DNA from: Paracentrotus lividus | Taxonomy: Eukaryota; Echinodermata; Echinoidea; Camarodonta; Echinidae | Assembly: GCA_940671915.1 (NCBI GenBank) | Contig: CALNVZ010000218.1 | Span: 1,515,385-1,579,384, forward strand | Length of the DNA: 64,000 nt | Direction of reading: 5' to 3' | Shown: positions 12,251 to 24,764 of the stretch, in pieces | Numbering within the stretch: position 1 is the stretch's first letter | Layout: every line of letters starts with the position of its first letter | Notes under the pieces: model-generated | What the model saw: the letters and a program-made list of their open reading frames with translations, nothing else | Databases searched by the model: none | What the model was told of the DNA's origin: nothing | Position numbers and translations under genes: made by a program

Positions 12251-15200
12251 AACATGAGACACAAGGATCTTGTACAACAACTGAGTAACAAGCCATCTTA
12301 GCCCTCATTTGTAATATTTTATGCAGGAAAGAGCAGGTATGGAATGCCCTCTATATATCTCACTATAATGTAACTTTCCTAAGTAGCTCCATATCTTAGA
12401 CGATATGACTTAAACTATTAACCCATGTGTCATTTAGGGGATCATAATACCACATGTCAATGTATATGAAGTTTAAGAAATTTTCTGATTCTGTTTGGGT
12501 ATTATTTTAGAAATATAGATTCAATATATTTACTAAAGCATCGATGTACGATATATGACTATGGTGTATTTAAGATGTATGTATATAACCTATTGGTATG
12601 CTAAGCCATCTTCTAATGTGTTTCAGAAATGTAATGCAATGTACCCTAAATCAGGGGAAGATCTAAGAGAATTGACTGGTTTGTGATTACAAAATACCGT
12701 ACACAACAATATGATATAAAATACAAGTACTGTAGTTGCCGATAATAATCCAATTCAATTCAAATCAAATTCAATTCATCTTTATTTATTCCACAAATTG
12801 TTTCTGAAAATTATTATTGCATAACAAAAATATATAAGATAAGTCTAAATTGGGTATCTGAAGAAAAAATAAAAACAACAAACAAACAACATGTAAACTA
12901 CTAATATAAATTGTAAAGGAAATGTTTTTTAAATAATTATGATCGAGTCTATTAAGGAGCTTTATTTTTAATATATGTTACCCGGAGATCTGTATTAATG
13001 AATCCATCTATGTATGTATGACTGCATTATACTTTTTGTTATCTATTCTTATTCCATAACCATGCAAACCTGCCAATTGCCTATATAGCAAATGACCTGG
13101 TATATCTTGCAATCTGTATTCTTTGTATACACACTCATATTCTTGTATAGTATATATTTGTTGTATATGTATCATCATAAATTGTATCTACTTTTCTTGA
13201 ATAAAGGAATGATTTCAACAACAACAACAACAGTACAGTATCCCCCTGTCATAATGAGTAGAGATTTAAGACTTCATTATAATAAGGTTGATACATTGTA
13301 GCTTGATCACAAGCACCTCATATATAATGAGATACGACTGTTTTTATAGCCCTGCTTCTGAGAGGCAACAAATCAATATATGATGCAGTATTTGATACCC
13401 TGGGGTACCAACTAAAAATCTGCAATTTTGTTAAATTATTTATTTAATTTTAGTGCTGCACCCTGGGTTACCAAACTGTCCAAAATTATATATAAATTCT
13501 TGAGTAGTTACTATAATAAGTTAAATTTGTACTATTATTGTCATTAGATAATATTAAAGAAGGAAAACAAGCGTTGTGATAATTGTCGCACCGATCATAC
13601 GACCATGAAAATAATACTCAGTGTGAAAACACAGGTTGGTTGGTTGGTTCTCCATATAGATGGCGCTTGTCAATCTCGAAGATTATTTGCGCCAGGCTCG
13701 ATCGTATTTTGGCGCAGGCTTCAAAAGTTAAGCCCACGAGCGACTTTCCTTTGTGAAGTTTTGTTAGATATGGGTTTATATTAGTATTTTGAAAATATTA
13801 AAAAAAATAAAAAAAAAAAAAAAAATGTTATTAATTACAATGTAAATGCATAAAAGTGAAAGGATGTGTTTAATTGCAAGATTGTTCATGGAAAACACAA
13901 TTTTTATATGCACGCATATAAAAGCGAAAGGCATGTACAGTATAACTGTACACTAATGGACATGATAGGGCGCTGCACAAAGCGGTACACCAGGTTATAA
14001 TGGTACTCGGTGTACGGCGTGGTGCATCATATGAAGTACATTGAATAATAGTATACTGATTTGAAATCTAAAGTAAGTATTGAATGAAAATAAAGGCTTT
14101 ATACTGGCCATGTGTTGCTCATCATGATGTCCAGAAATAAGGGACTTCATAAAATAACTTTAATTAATAACTATTGTTTTAAACATAATCTGTTCCAATA
14201 AAAAGATGTATGAGTTCATGCATAGAGAGAGAGAATATAGCAAAAGTTACAACAATTTTATAAGTTAAATGACAAAACTCAGCAAAGAGCAATAAATATT
14301 CAAAGTTTCTTTGAAGAGAAATACTGAATTAGAAAAGTAAAATAGTTGAGTTCAAAGAATTCCATTAATGGCCCTTATTTCTGACTACAAAAATGCCTTT
14401 TTGTCAACTTTTCATCAGAATTTGGTCAGCCCTTTTGGAAATTTGAGATATAATAACATAATAAAAAAGTTTCACTTGATAGCTTCACACCAATGAAATG
14501 ATGTTCCTTAATTACTCGTTACGAGATTTAAAAACCAAATTTTAGGGGGAATTCGGTTGACTCATCTAAAACTTCATCTGATAATATGAACTACTAGAGT
14601 CATCAAAGTTGATTTCTATATTAAATGCTACCAGCTGCAAATTAGATTATTCATGGTCAATTTCGCAAATTAAGTTCCCCCCTCAAATGTCTGGTTTATA
14701 ATATAATCTTGCAATGCAATTTGGCACATTAAAATGTTTAATATTGCAAGATATTTGGAGTAGAAGGAGACACACATGCTCTCTTATTAGAGACTGGTCC
14801 ATTTACATTACAGATTTCTGGAAGTTGTTACAAGACCCGCTGTAAGAATCGAACAATGTTCAAACGAAGATTTATTTTGCAATAGGTGTGGTAAAAGCTC
14901 TTTCATTTTTCTTAAGGTTAGGGGAGGTTGGGGGGGGGGGTCTATGTACCTTTTGATACCCTGCCTTAGCTATCATGATACAATCAATACAAGTCAAGTC
15001 AGAGAATAACACACAGAAGTATATTATTAGATGGAAATGGAGAGCAGCACAATAATGACATGAATAATCACATATTCAAAGGGTGGAACATAAAAAGAGA
15101 GATCCGACAGCATCTATATGTAGGCAATGGTCTGACATAAAATCATGTTCAATTAATTTGGCAACATACATACATCAGTTCAAATATACATGTACAATGT

Positions 15201-15529
15201 ATGCAAGAATCATATGCAGCAAACTTGATAGGTTTTGGTACGAATCGGGGAATTTCTTCAGCTGCTTTTTAATCCTTTTCTCCTGGAAAGGAGTTGAAGT
15301 CCAAACCCGCTCCAATCAAAAATTGTCTAAACCGTCCACTAAATAAATTAACTAACAAAGAGCTGCTTATAATCTTTTGACTTCAGTGTACTTCTAATCA
15401 TTTATGTTTTTCATTTTGAAGTGGAATTGCCATAATATATGTACAACCATGCCTGATTAAGAACCCCCTTATAAAAAGACTACATGTTCTTAAAAAAACA
15501 TGTAGTTGTGTGTTCAATGATTTTCTACA
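12251..15529. other. Intergenic DNA, mostly featureless
   Basis: AT-rich. A TTCAATTCATCTTTATTTATT retroelement-tail-like stretch lies at about 12750-12790, an A-rich run at 13798-13824 and a G run near 14930. A more GC-rich segment lies at 13640-13745 and another at 13960-14035. No exon, RNA gene or full repeat is recognised. Confidence 0.45.
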
Positions 15530-16255
15530 CCAGGGGGGTGTTTCACAAAGAGTTAAGTAGACTTAAAGTCGCACTTAACTTCTACGCGCATCTTGTTTTA
15601 TAACGCGCAATTTAATTGATAGATTGCACATTAGCGCGCATCCCATGAACATGGTTAATCCAATGAGGTGATGCGTACATGTAGTATAATGCACAAAAAT
15701 AACGATTTAAAGGGGAAGTTCACCCTGGAATTTTATTGGTCTTAAAAAATGCAGAAAAATAAAAGAAAAATATGAGTGAAGGTTTGGGGAAAATCGACCA
15801 AAATATGATGAAGTTATGAAAATTCAAAGTTTTGATTCTGTGACGTCACATGCGAGCAGGTCTCCTATGTGTTATGTAGTGTAAATTCCATAAAATTTCA
15901 TTTTTTCCAGAAGAAAATAATTATGTCACCTGTGCGGTCGATATACCATCAAACATATGTTCATATACATGATTATATCAAATTGACCCATTCCTTTATC
16001 AAGAACCATGACAAAAAGACAAATTTATGGAATTTTCATACACAACCAATGGGAGAGCTGCTCGCACGTGACGTCACAGAATCAAAACTTTAAATATTCA
16101 TAACTTCGCTATTTTTTGGTCGATTTTCTTCAAACTTTCACTAATATTTTTAAATAATTTTTCTTCATTTTTTAAGACAAATAAAATTCCAGGGTGAACT
16201 TCCCCTTTAAGTGCGATTTTTAAGTCTACTTAACTCTTTGTGAAACACCCCCCTG
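15530..16255. mobile_element. Outer foldback element (CCAGGGGGGTGTTTCACAAAG termini)
   Basis: The left terminus CCAGGGGGGTGTTTCACAAA..GTTAAGTAGACTTAAAG is exactly mirrored at the right by CTTAACTCTTTGTGAAACACCCCCCTGG. Without the inner insertion the element would be about 230 bp, a typical MITE size. Confidence 0.85.
15711..16206. mobile_element. Inner TTAA-flanked foldback MITE nested in the outer element
   Basis: AGGGGAAGTTCACCCTGGAA at 15711 and its complement ending at 16206 are flanked on both sides by TTAA (15707-15710 and 16207-16210). The arms run for about 150 bp, including GACGTCACATGCGAGCAGG and CTGCTCGCACGTGACGTCAC near the centre. Termini plus TTAA duplication point to piggyBac-type mobilisation. 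No transposase is present. Confidence 0.85.
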
Positions 16256-17362
16256 GTCAATGAATGCCAGATTCTCACCATAACATGTACAAATCCATTC
16301 CCATATTACAAACATATGTAGTGCTTAGATTAATAACGGTCACGATGAAAGTAATACCACTTCAAAAAGGTAGTCAGTATCTTAATGGCAGTGTATAGAT
16401 GACATGAAATCAAAATCAAAATTCAATCTGATATACATATTGACACATATGTGTAACAGGGGCGGATCCAGAGTTAGCTCTGTTTGGGCACTAGCCGATA
16501 CATTCAATTGTATCTGCTAAGGCTGGATCCACTACTTTGTATTAGTACCTTGACATTCTCTTTGCTTGTACAATGAATATTATGAAGATGAACAACAGGT
16601 ACCCTTAAAACCTATCGATCACTCAAATGATGTTAGGCCTACCCTGATTATATTGCTAAACTCTATGTATCTTTACACTCATAAGTGCGGAAGCATTTGA
16701 CTGTATTTAAAAGTAGTTGAGTTAGTGTTGAGAGGTACTAGGATTGATATAAACATCTACATATATTTATATAGCAATGTTACGATTATACACAAGGAGA
16801 TTGCTGGGAGGGGGGGAGGCAAACTGTCAAATGGGGGACAATGGTTGCGGACTATTTCCAAAATATTTTCAATACTCAATATCAATCATAAACAACTTAC
16901 ACCATAACTTAATAATATATTTGGCATACATGTATACATGTTAACAGGCAATATCAATAATGATGATAAAAAATACAACAATGTAGGGAGGTGTCTGTTC
17001 CATTTAAATGTATGGTCATGATGTCACTTTCACATGGGTCAAGCATTACTCAATGCACAACTTTGTGTGAAAATAAGGGTTGGGCACAACAATATCCAAA
17101 TGGCACAGCCATGGGAATAGCAGCAAATGAGTACATAACATGTGTTCAATATAAACTAATGTGCCTAGTAGGGAAAGGTTCATGGTATCTTCATACAATG
17201 TAGGTAAGCTGTTGACAAATATACTCAGCCAACGCCTATCAAAATAGTGCCACATGTGACTGGCTTTTTAGAGCTCCTTACCTAGCACCAATTTTGATTG
17301 TTCTACTTTGATGTTACTACAAGAAACATGAACACATTGAAAAACTTTAGGCCTGCTGGGCT

Positions 17363-17516
17363 GCGTAACATTAAGGTTTGCAATCACTGCAAAATGTTAC
17401 CAACCAAAATCTCTCTTGCAAGGGCTTTTTGTTAACAAGACTGACTAGTAACAAATTTTATTATTGTTTTTTTTTTTCTCTTCAAATGTGCAATTGATTG
17501 CAAACCTTTGTGTAAG
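17363..17516. mobile_element. Small MITE (GTAACATTAAGGTTTGCAAT termini)
   Basis: Left GCGTAACATTAAGGTTTGCAATCACTGCA and right TGCAATTGATTGCAAACCTTTGTGTAAG are imperfect inverted repeats around a T-rich centre. Confidence 0.6.
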
Positions 17517-18789
17517 GGGGCCCTGGTTTCAATTTGCATGCACAAGATTGTTAACTCTATTTGACAGTCAACATCGCTCGTGATCAGATGCTTGATTTTA
17601 AATATTCAGTTAAGACAGGTACATGTAACTATCCAAAAACTAGATACATGTATTTGCGCTCTATGAGTCCCTAGAATGAATTGAATTAGATGTGAGTTAA
17701 CTTCTAACTGGCTTAGAAAAGATGCAATGATGATTGTGTTGTAACGACAATGCCCATTGAACCATACAGTTTCAAACTGTAAAAGTTATCTTCTTCCTAT
17801 TTTACATCTGTAATACTCAATACAAAGAATGTCTATATATGTATTGTTTCCTGAAAGCCCTTCTTTCATCAATTTTGTTCTCCCATCATTTGCCATAATA
17901 TCAAAATACTTCTAAAAACTTTTCAGAAAAATCCTCTAAATACTGCAAAGATACTGAATTTCATATAACAATGCCGCAACAGTACAAATATATTATATAC
18001 AACGTTCGCTCTCCTTCAGTTTCTATTCAATTTGCTTTGTATAGCATACATAGCCAAGTCAAAGGTCAAAGTTCAAAGTGCACACTTTCAGCAGCAATGC
18101 CATATATACAGATACAGAACTCTTGTTGAAGCGCTTTTTAACTTAGCTAATCAAAGATATTTGGTTTAACACAATGGGAAAAAAGTGGTGGTTCAAAGGC
18201 ATTTTAGCTTATTCTCCTATAAATCAGATGTACAGATAAATCACAAGCAGATCATGCAGGAGTGTGAATGCAGTGCACCACAAGATATTACACAGGTTCT
18301 GCAAAGTACATAAGAAGCTTGTTATAAGTTTGCAGCGAGCACTATCTTATGATATCCAGCGTGCATGGCATTTATACCTGATCACACAATCTTTGGTAAG
18401 AAACATCTTATCTTTTGCACTTTACTAATCATTTAGCTGATATTGGATTGATGGGTGGTTAAAGGTAAACTATGCACCAAACTATGTGAATTTGATGTTT
18501 GAAGGAAACACTGGAACCACACAGGTTGGGAGCCTATAAGATATCACTATACAGAGTCATGTTGGCACCAACGTCATCACCCAAAAGACTACATCGAATA
18601 TTGACTGATTCAAAAGGATTACAGAGAACGCTTTCTAGGAATTCAGTTCAGTATCTCTTCTCTACATAGCACGCTCCATTAATCCCCTGCAGCATTGAAC
18701 ACATACCATTTGCCTCCAAAGTAAACGACGGCAAACTAGCGTACCTCCAGAAACATTGCCAAGGTCTCCAAAGACACCACCTAGAGTGT

Positions 18790-19225
18790 ACAATGCTGTC
18801 CTAACACACCACAGACTTGACACGGTAGAAGCACTGTCAAGATTTGATCAGGGTATACAAATGTTTTCTATACAGGCTCCTAGTGGTTACACCGAGGTTA
18901 CAGAAGAAGCACTGTTGATGATTTGATCAGGGTACAAATTGTTTTCTATACAGGCTTCTAGAGGATACACCAAGGTCCTCATGCATTACTTATACTGGCA
19001 TGAAGGCAAGCGGGTGTGTCCACAAGCGGGTGTGTGTGTCAAATGGGTGTGTAAATCACAACACACCACAAGACGATAAAGCAGAAGCACTGTTGACGGT
19101 CAGATCAGGGTACACAATGTTTTCAATACAGGCTTCTAGTGGTTACACCAAGATTCTCATGCGTTGGCTATACTGACACAAAGACAAGAGGGTGTGTCCA
19201 CAAACCAGTCAGTACGACAAGCGGG
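18790..19225. repeat. Tandem repeat in probable sestrin 3' UTR
   Basis: Three diverged copies of GAAGCACTGT..GATTTGATCAGGGTACA..TGTTTTCTATACAGGCTTCTAGTGGTTACACC start near 18828, 18906 and 19085. Between them is a GGGTGTGTCCACAAGCGGGTGTG block near 19011-19045 and again near 19189-19230. It lies just past the sestrin stop, so it is likely in the 3' UTR of that gene. No protein is encoded. Confidence 0.7.
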
Positions 19226-19415
19226 TGTTTACATCAGCGGCGAGAGGAGTTGCAAAGGCGCAGCAGGAGTAAAGGACGGACAGCTTCAAATCATACGAGA
19301 GATTTTAGCAAAATTGTTCGGTACTTTGCATTGTACAGAGCTTAGAGAAAGCATCAGCGATGTCACTGATATTCTATAGCCGCTGTTGACCTCCCGGGGT
19401 CAAGAGGTCGGGAGG

Positions 19416-19502
19416 TCATGTCATGTATCTCATGATCGCTCGTAAGCAGTAGAGTAGACTGGCCTGTATCCTTGCTTCTAATACCATCACGTTCACATGG
19501 AC
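19416..19502 (-). CDS. SESN: Sestrin, last coding exon with stop
   Basis: 28 codons plus TGA, read on the minus strand after a TATTTCAG acceptor. The translation VHVNVMVLEARIQASLLYCL followed by RAIMRYMT is the highly conserved sestrin C-terminal helix, which ends in RYMT at the same residue as human SESN1-3. The exon begins in phase 0, directly after the HSEK of the preceding exon, as in vertebrate sestrins. Confidence 0.97.
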   Translation of the reverse strand, partial: VHVNVMVLEARIQASLLYCLRAIMRYMT

Positions 19503-19699
19503 CTGAAATAGAAAAAATAAAATAAAAAAGGTTATTATATTTTATAATAATGACTGGTTTTTAAATCGATACAAACCACCACTATCATCAACCTGATTAT
19601 GATAAGCTCCCATGATCACATGCTCAACTTAATACGGCAACCATTTATCGCACTTAAGTCAAATATTGTAAATATAGAATGATATCTTGCCCCAGGACA

Positions 19700-19782
19700 G
19701 GTGAAGAAGCTCGGGATTAGTACCACGTACCTAGTGATGAATAGTCTGTGACTTGACCACTAGGCCATTACAACTGACACTT
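19700..19782 (-). repeat. tRNA-like SINE head, degenerate
   Basis: On the minus strand TGGCCTAGTGGTCAAGTCAC resembles an A box and GGTACTAATCCCGAGC a degenerate B box. It matches in layout the better-preserved tRNA-like head at 20154-20227. It lies in the last sestrin intron. Confidence 0.5.
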
Positions 19783-19893
19783 TATTTTGGTGTATACAAT
19801 ATCATGAATCAAGACCCCCATTTCCACACGATCCCTCTCTATCTGTACTCATTCTCTGTATATGTTTAAAGATTGTATGTACATCTGCTTCGA

Positions 19894-20228
19894 CGACAAC
19901 AATAATAATAATAATAATAGTTTCGATTTATATAGCGCCTAATATGAAACAATTTCATCTCTATGCGCTTTACAATTATTATTACCCCGGTCATCGGATG
20001 CTTGTAAGTCTTTCTGACACCTGTCCAATCCCAAAGGATCATTTCGAATCATGGCAGCCATTACGGCGCACTCGTTCCATTCCTACCGGGTACCCATTTT
20101 GCACCTGGGTGGGGAGGAGCATTGTAGACAAAACGCCCATGCCCTAGGACGTAAGTGTCATGCCGGGGATCGAACCCACGGTCCTTGCTTTCTCAGTCAA
20201 GTGATAAGACCACTAGACTATGACACTT
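19894..20228 (-). mobile_element. tRNA-derived SINE in last sestrin intron
   Basis: Read on the minus strand, a 74-nt tRNA-like head (20227 to 20154) comes first. Its perfect 7-bp acceptor stem AGTGTCA/TGACACT encloses TAGTCTAGTGGTCTTATCAC (A box) and GTGGGTTCGATCCCC (B box). A body follows that includes a GGGTACCCGG-type segment, ACCGGGGTAATAATAATTG and TAAAGCGCATAGAG..GGCGCTATATAAATCG. It ends in (TAT)n. This is complete SINE architecture, and the orientation is the same as sestrin. Confidence 0.8.
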
Positions 20229-20440
20229 TAACAATTCCATAGTTAATTCCAACCATGAATCAAATGTCCATTACTTGAGCCCTTAAATACACGCTTTACC
20301 TTCTCACAAATTTTTACTCTGAACATGACATGAAACCCTATTGAAACTCATACTCTACATCTGCACAAAATACATGTGTGTAGGAACTCGCCCAAACTGT
20401 CACCAGTGCAAATATCGGAGGATGGACTACAAAAGCTCAC

Positions 20441-20666
20441 CTTTTCTGAGTGTTTGAAGTCTAGCCAGAAGCTGTCATAATCATGTTTAGTGGTGCGGTC
20501 TGGATAGCATGCGATGGTCTTGATGTACGTCTTTAGCTGCCTATCGAGCAGTTCGTTAATCTCCCCGTAATCGTAGTCATCATGCCGTATGCCATATAAC
20601 GAATGGATGTAATTCCATATCGCTCTTCTCAGTAATGATGTGTCTACTTGCTTTTTATGACCCATT
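20441..20666 (-). CDS. SESN: Sestrin exon with leucine pocket and GATOR2-contact motif
   Basis: 226 nt. It completes a split Thr codon, then encodes 75 residues and ends in phase 0 at AAAAG|GTGAGC. It contains [20 protein letters not shown] and [15 protein letters not shown], then [13 protein letters not shown]. By the spacing of human SESN2, T386, L389, R390, W444 and E451 of the leucine pocket and D406/D407 of the GATOR2 contact are all conserved. Sestrins bind leucine through this C-terminal domain; without leucine they bind GATOR2 and restrain TORC1 at the lysosome. The start is confirmed by the TTTCAG acceptor (20667-20668) and by the joined reading TYNT-M. Confidence 0.97.
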
Positions 20667-21099
20667 CTGAAATTTGATAAAATGAATAAAAGTGATGAAA
20701 GAATTAATGATTTGATGAATGAATTTATCATCATTTCAATAAAATTATAAATAAATAAGACAATAAGAACCGTATTTACAGGATAAAAATAAAAATATAA
20801 TCATGTAACCATGAAATAAATGTAGCACTCGATAGTCTTATCAGACTGTCTTCCTATATTTATGCATACTGCTCTCACGTTTGAAGTTCATGCCTCTAGT
20901 CATTCTGAATAGAGAGAACAACAAATTAACAGGACATATAGACAACATAAAATAAATAATGCCTCCGGGACCACCTTCAGTTGCAGAGGCATACATGTAC
21001 AAACAAACATATTTTACAAAAGCTTTGGAGAAAGTGTATGGTGCACATGTAAAATGTAGCTGACAAAAATACAAGATTATTTTACAAAAGTAAAAGTGA

Positions 21100-21416
21100 G
21101 AACATACATGTTGTAGGTCATGTTGTATGCCACACTCAGCTTTTTTTATAAACAGATTATATACAAACACTAAAGTGAGAACTTACGTGTTGTGGGTCAT
21201 GTTGTATGCCACGCTGAGCTTGTCATCCTTGAGTTGACAGACTGATTATTTGACAAAAACTTAAATGGTAACTTTCGGGTTGTAGGTCATGTTGTATGCC
21301 ACGCTGAGTTTGTCGTCCATGAGTTGACCAACTGATTATTTGACAAAAACTAAAGTGAGAACTTACCTGTTGTAGGTCATGTTGTATGCCACGCTCAGCA
21401 TGATGTCCACAAGTTG
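21100..21416 (-). repeat. Four partial copies of the preceding sestrin exon end plus its 5' splice site
   Basis: The last 50 or so bases of the exon ending at 21443, with the donor and following intron bases, recur at about 21361-21416, 21271-21330, 21181-21240 and 21100-21140, spaced 80-90 bp apart. All share the core complementary to GGTCATGTTGTATGCCACGC. The donor reads AG|GTAAGT in the first copy (21365-21366), is lost in the second, is intact in the third (21185-21186) and is weak in the fourth. Confidence 0.9.
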
Positions 21417-21442
21417 AAAAAAAAACTAAAGTGAGAACTTAC

Positions 21443-21683
21443 GTGTTGTAGGTCATGTTGTATGCCACGGTGAGCTTGTCGTCCATGAGTTGACTGACAT
21501 CTGGATAGTACCTATTGACCAGTGAGTAGCCCTGGTCCTCCCAGGTATAGTCCTGGGCTCGGAAGGTCTGGAACTGTGAGTTCTCCCCTCGTCTGGCAAA
21601 GTCCTCATACAAGAAGTTGGGATCCTGGACAAATGGCGTTATGTCCTCCCTCTCACCGCATGACCCGGGACTTCTTGGCAGTA
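21443..21683 (-). CDS. SESN: Sestrin exon (linker to C-terminal domain)
   Basis: 241 nt, starting two bases into a codon after a TTTTTTACAG acceptor and ending two bases into a codon at AACAC|GTAAGT. It encodes LPRSPGSCGEREDITPFVQD, a variable linker, then DYTWEDQGYSLVNRYYPDVS and LTVAYNMTYNT. The WEDxGYSLVNRxYPDV block is a sestrin signature at the start of the C-terminal domain. The TY of MTYNT corresponds to the T374/Y375 lid residues of the SESN2 leucine pocket. Both junctions fit their neighbours in phase. Confidence 0.96.
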
Positions 21684-22757
21684 CTGTAAAAAAAAACAAT
21701 GAATAGAATTTTGAATTATGGGTATCATCCCAACAAGCCACTTGGCTTGTTTTGTTCCCCTATTTTTTTAAAACAAGAAATAATAATATATATTTCTGAA
21801 TCAATATGTGATTGGAAATATGTTAATATTTTTATGAAAAGAATGGAAATAAATTCAAAAGATTTGGGGTTATTATCTCTCAATATCTATTGCCAAATTT
21901 CTTTGTACATGATATTGTTTGTCTTGCTTTGTATATATTTTTAAGGAATATGTGGAAATCAATTCAATTTAATTCAAGGGTAATGGAGGCATTGCCTTAC
22001 TGGTTTTCACTACACAACATCATGATGATAATATTTAATCCTGTTAACACTACTTCCACTGATCGACACCCACCAGTATGGCACCTGTTACCACAACACC
22101 AAATGGCTAAAAACCACTGGATTAACTTTTCTCTTCCAATGCCATAAAATTTTAATATCCGAACACTAATTCTCCCTTGGAACTTCTAGAAAGAGAGAGC
22201 AAGTAGACTACATCAACATTCAGTCAATATTTTGACAGTGATGTTGTTGCCATGGTTACACCGACCACAAGAGGATCAAGGCCCAATTTGGTGAAAAATT
22301 CAATTTGATGTGCTTAGTTTCCAGGTATCTATCCTAGTTGGATTGTTTTTTAATGTACAAGGTTGAATGTGAATCATAGAACCTGCATTTTCAAATCATA
22401 TCAACATGTTTACTTGCTCTACAAAAAAAACATTCAATTTGAACAAGCCTAAAATATTTCTTGCAGATTGACAAGAATTTAGTGGCTTCCTACACGAAAG
22501 CATCAAGGAATCAAATTTTCCAGAAATTTGTAAATTTGCAAATGAGATACCATAAGTGTTTTCATTTTTAAACAAACATGAAACACTAATCATCATCAAT
22601 AGTGTTCTGGCAAAGGACAAGCTTGCTGAGTGTTATCTCATAGAAAAAAAAGTCTCTCTAAGCACCTCCAATCCATAATTAAATTGCGTAACACAGAGGT
22701 GATTTACGTTGTCTTGGTTTATTTGTTCCAAACATTGGAATCTGTGTATCAAGTTAA

Positions 22758-23269
22758 AGCCCAAGTATAGTTGTTGTAGAGAAAATTGCATTTTTCAAAA
22801 ACTTACTCAACTTGTCCTAATATTGTCCCAATAACACATCAATACATGGGCAAGTAATATAACCATGTGCCATGCATGTCTTTTCATGATATGTTATAGT
22901 TAGCATAAACATGGGGAGATATTCATCAAAATGAGGCCATACTTCCTTCACTCTCACCCCAGAACTCTGGGCATGCCACACCACTGCTGACTGGTATGGC
23001 ATGTGGGCATTCTGTGTGTATCAGTCTGTGTATCAATAGCATATACTTTGCACACAAACCGCTGCACATTGCACTCTCCCCAGTGTGATCCTGTTTAGGC
23101 ACGGCCCAGAAACAAATCGATTTACACAGTTTTGTTGCTAAATTCAGGTCTTAGAGTGGATTTTATAACAAATAATTTTGAACACAGAGGTTATTTGAGG
23201 TATTAATTCATATTATTCTGCTATGGAAGTAAAACAAAAAATATGTTCTCCCAAAACTATACATGAGCT
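22758..23269. mobile_element. TTAA-flanked element in sestrin intron
   Basis: AGCCCAAGTATAGTTGTTG at the left and CTATACATGAGCT at the right are imperfect inverted ends, flanked by TTAA at 22754-22757 and 23270-23273. It is about 512 bp without an open frame. The inverted ends are short (about 15 bp), so the call is less certain than for 15711-16206. Confidence 0.55.
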
Positions 23270-24764
23270 TTAAGCCTGAGTGTGTTTCAGCAACGAGCTA
23301 GACTTGACACATTTAGGGACAGGTTATCATGATGCAATACTACTCAATGCTAATTTGCTATTAAAGGATCAGCAACTTAGATAACATCACTGACATGACA
23401 CCACACTTTGGTGCTTTCTAAAAAGAACACAAAGGCAAGCTTTAAGATACTGCCTTGACATATGAGGTGAGCCTCCTCGAAAATGCCTATTCTTGGTTGG
23501 AAAGCTTGTGAATTAATCCCATTGGGCAAGGCTAATTGCGCGCACGATATGCCATAGAGACTGGATACGCAATCTGCCTCAAAACAATGGACATGATATA
23601 TGGCATCACGACACAAAAGTTCAACCTAAAGTTTGCCACAGGTATTCGTGACATAGATGTAGCTGTAGATTCCACGGAAAATATTTGTCACCAGGTATTC
23701 TCCATGTTTGTAAACAAAGCGACCAGGTGAGATGCTACAACTTGGCAAATCTTCAAGATGACGGAAAACCGCAAGACTCCCCTAGACCACAATCTGATAA
23801 AGAATAACAAGCGTGATTAACAATGAGATGGGTTGAACAGGCAACTATTATCCTTGCACTTCAACACCCACTCTTAAAAGCTAACAACACACTTGCTTCA
23901 AAGACACAAGTGGAGGATTAAGCAGTCATAATATTTTGGCAACTTTGAAGGAAAGTCAGCCAAGTGTCAAAGAGTCTAATAGACGAGTCACACCAGTGAA
24001 ACCAACCCCATACCGACACCAAACTGAACAATATATTACATGGAACCACGAATGGCAAGCTAGTGGTCGGTTTGGGGTCGGTCTTACTGGTGTGACTTGG
24101 CTATTAGTTTGAGGTGAAAGATGTACATGTACGGAGCCGTGTCTGTGAAATCCATCCAAGACAATGTTCGTTATTGATGATATTATTGACAGTCTGTAAA
24201 ACTTGGCTGCAGGCTATCCATTGTAGGTCATGCAGGATACCATGTCCAAGAACAGACAATGAATGACCTCTTCCAAATAAATCTCTACAAAATCATCTTT
24301 ACCACTGATAATACCGGTTTCTCATGAAGCGCTTTAAGTTTTAAGGCCAAAGTGCTTACAGTTATCCCGGTCATTAGATTCATTTTATGACATCACATTT
24401 TAAAGTGCCCAATCTCCATTCCAAAAATGAAGATTTGAAGATTCAGTTCTGCTTTGAATAGATATAAAGTATTGATGCTCAGATTATATTGCTCAAACTT
24501 GCCAAAAGCTACAGTGTACAAATGTGTATCAGCAAGGCAATTGGTGATGTTGCACTGAAGATGATTTGTTGTTCATCGATTGACCTAAATTTCTGTTGCT
24601 AAGGCTGAAGCAAAGTCTCTGTTTTTATGCTTCTAATGATGTTTTATTTATCTATGTTGCCAAGGAGATGATAGCAGCAGTAGACACTTGACCCCATACC
24701 TTGCACTTATACCCATGATGACTTCACTATGACATCACAATGAGTTGGCATGTCAACAAGAGTG

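Noticed and set aside
20154-20227. Functional tRNA gene
   Set aside because: A perfect acceptor stem exists, but the anticodon arm does not pair well, and the sequence continues into a SINE body with a trinucleotide tail.
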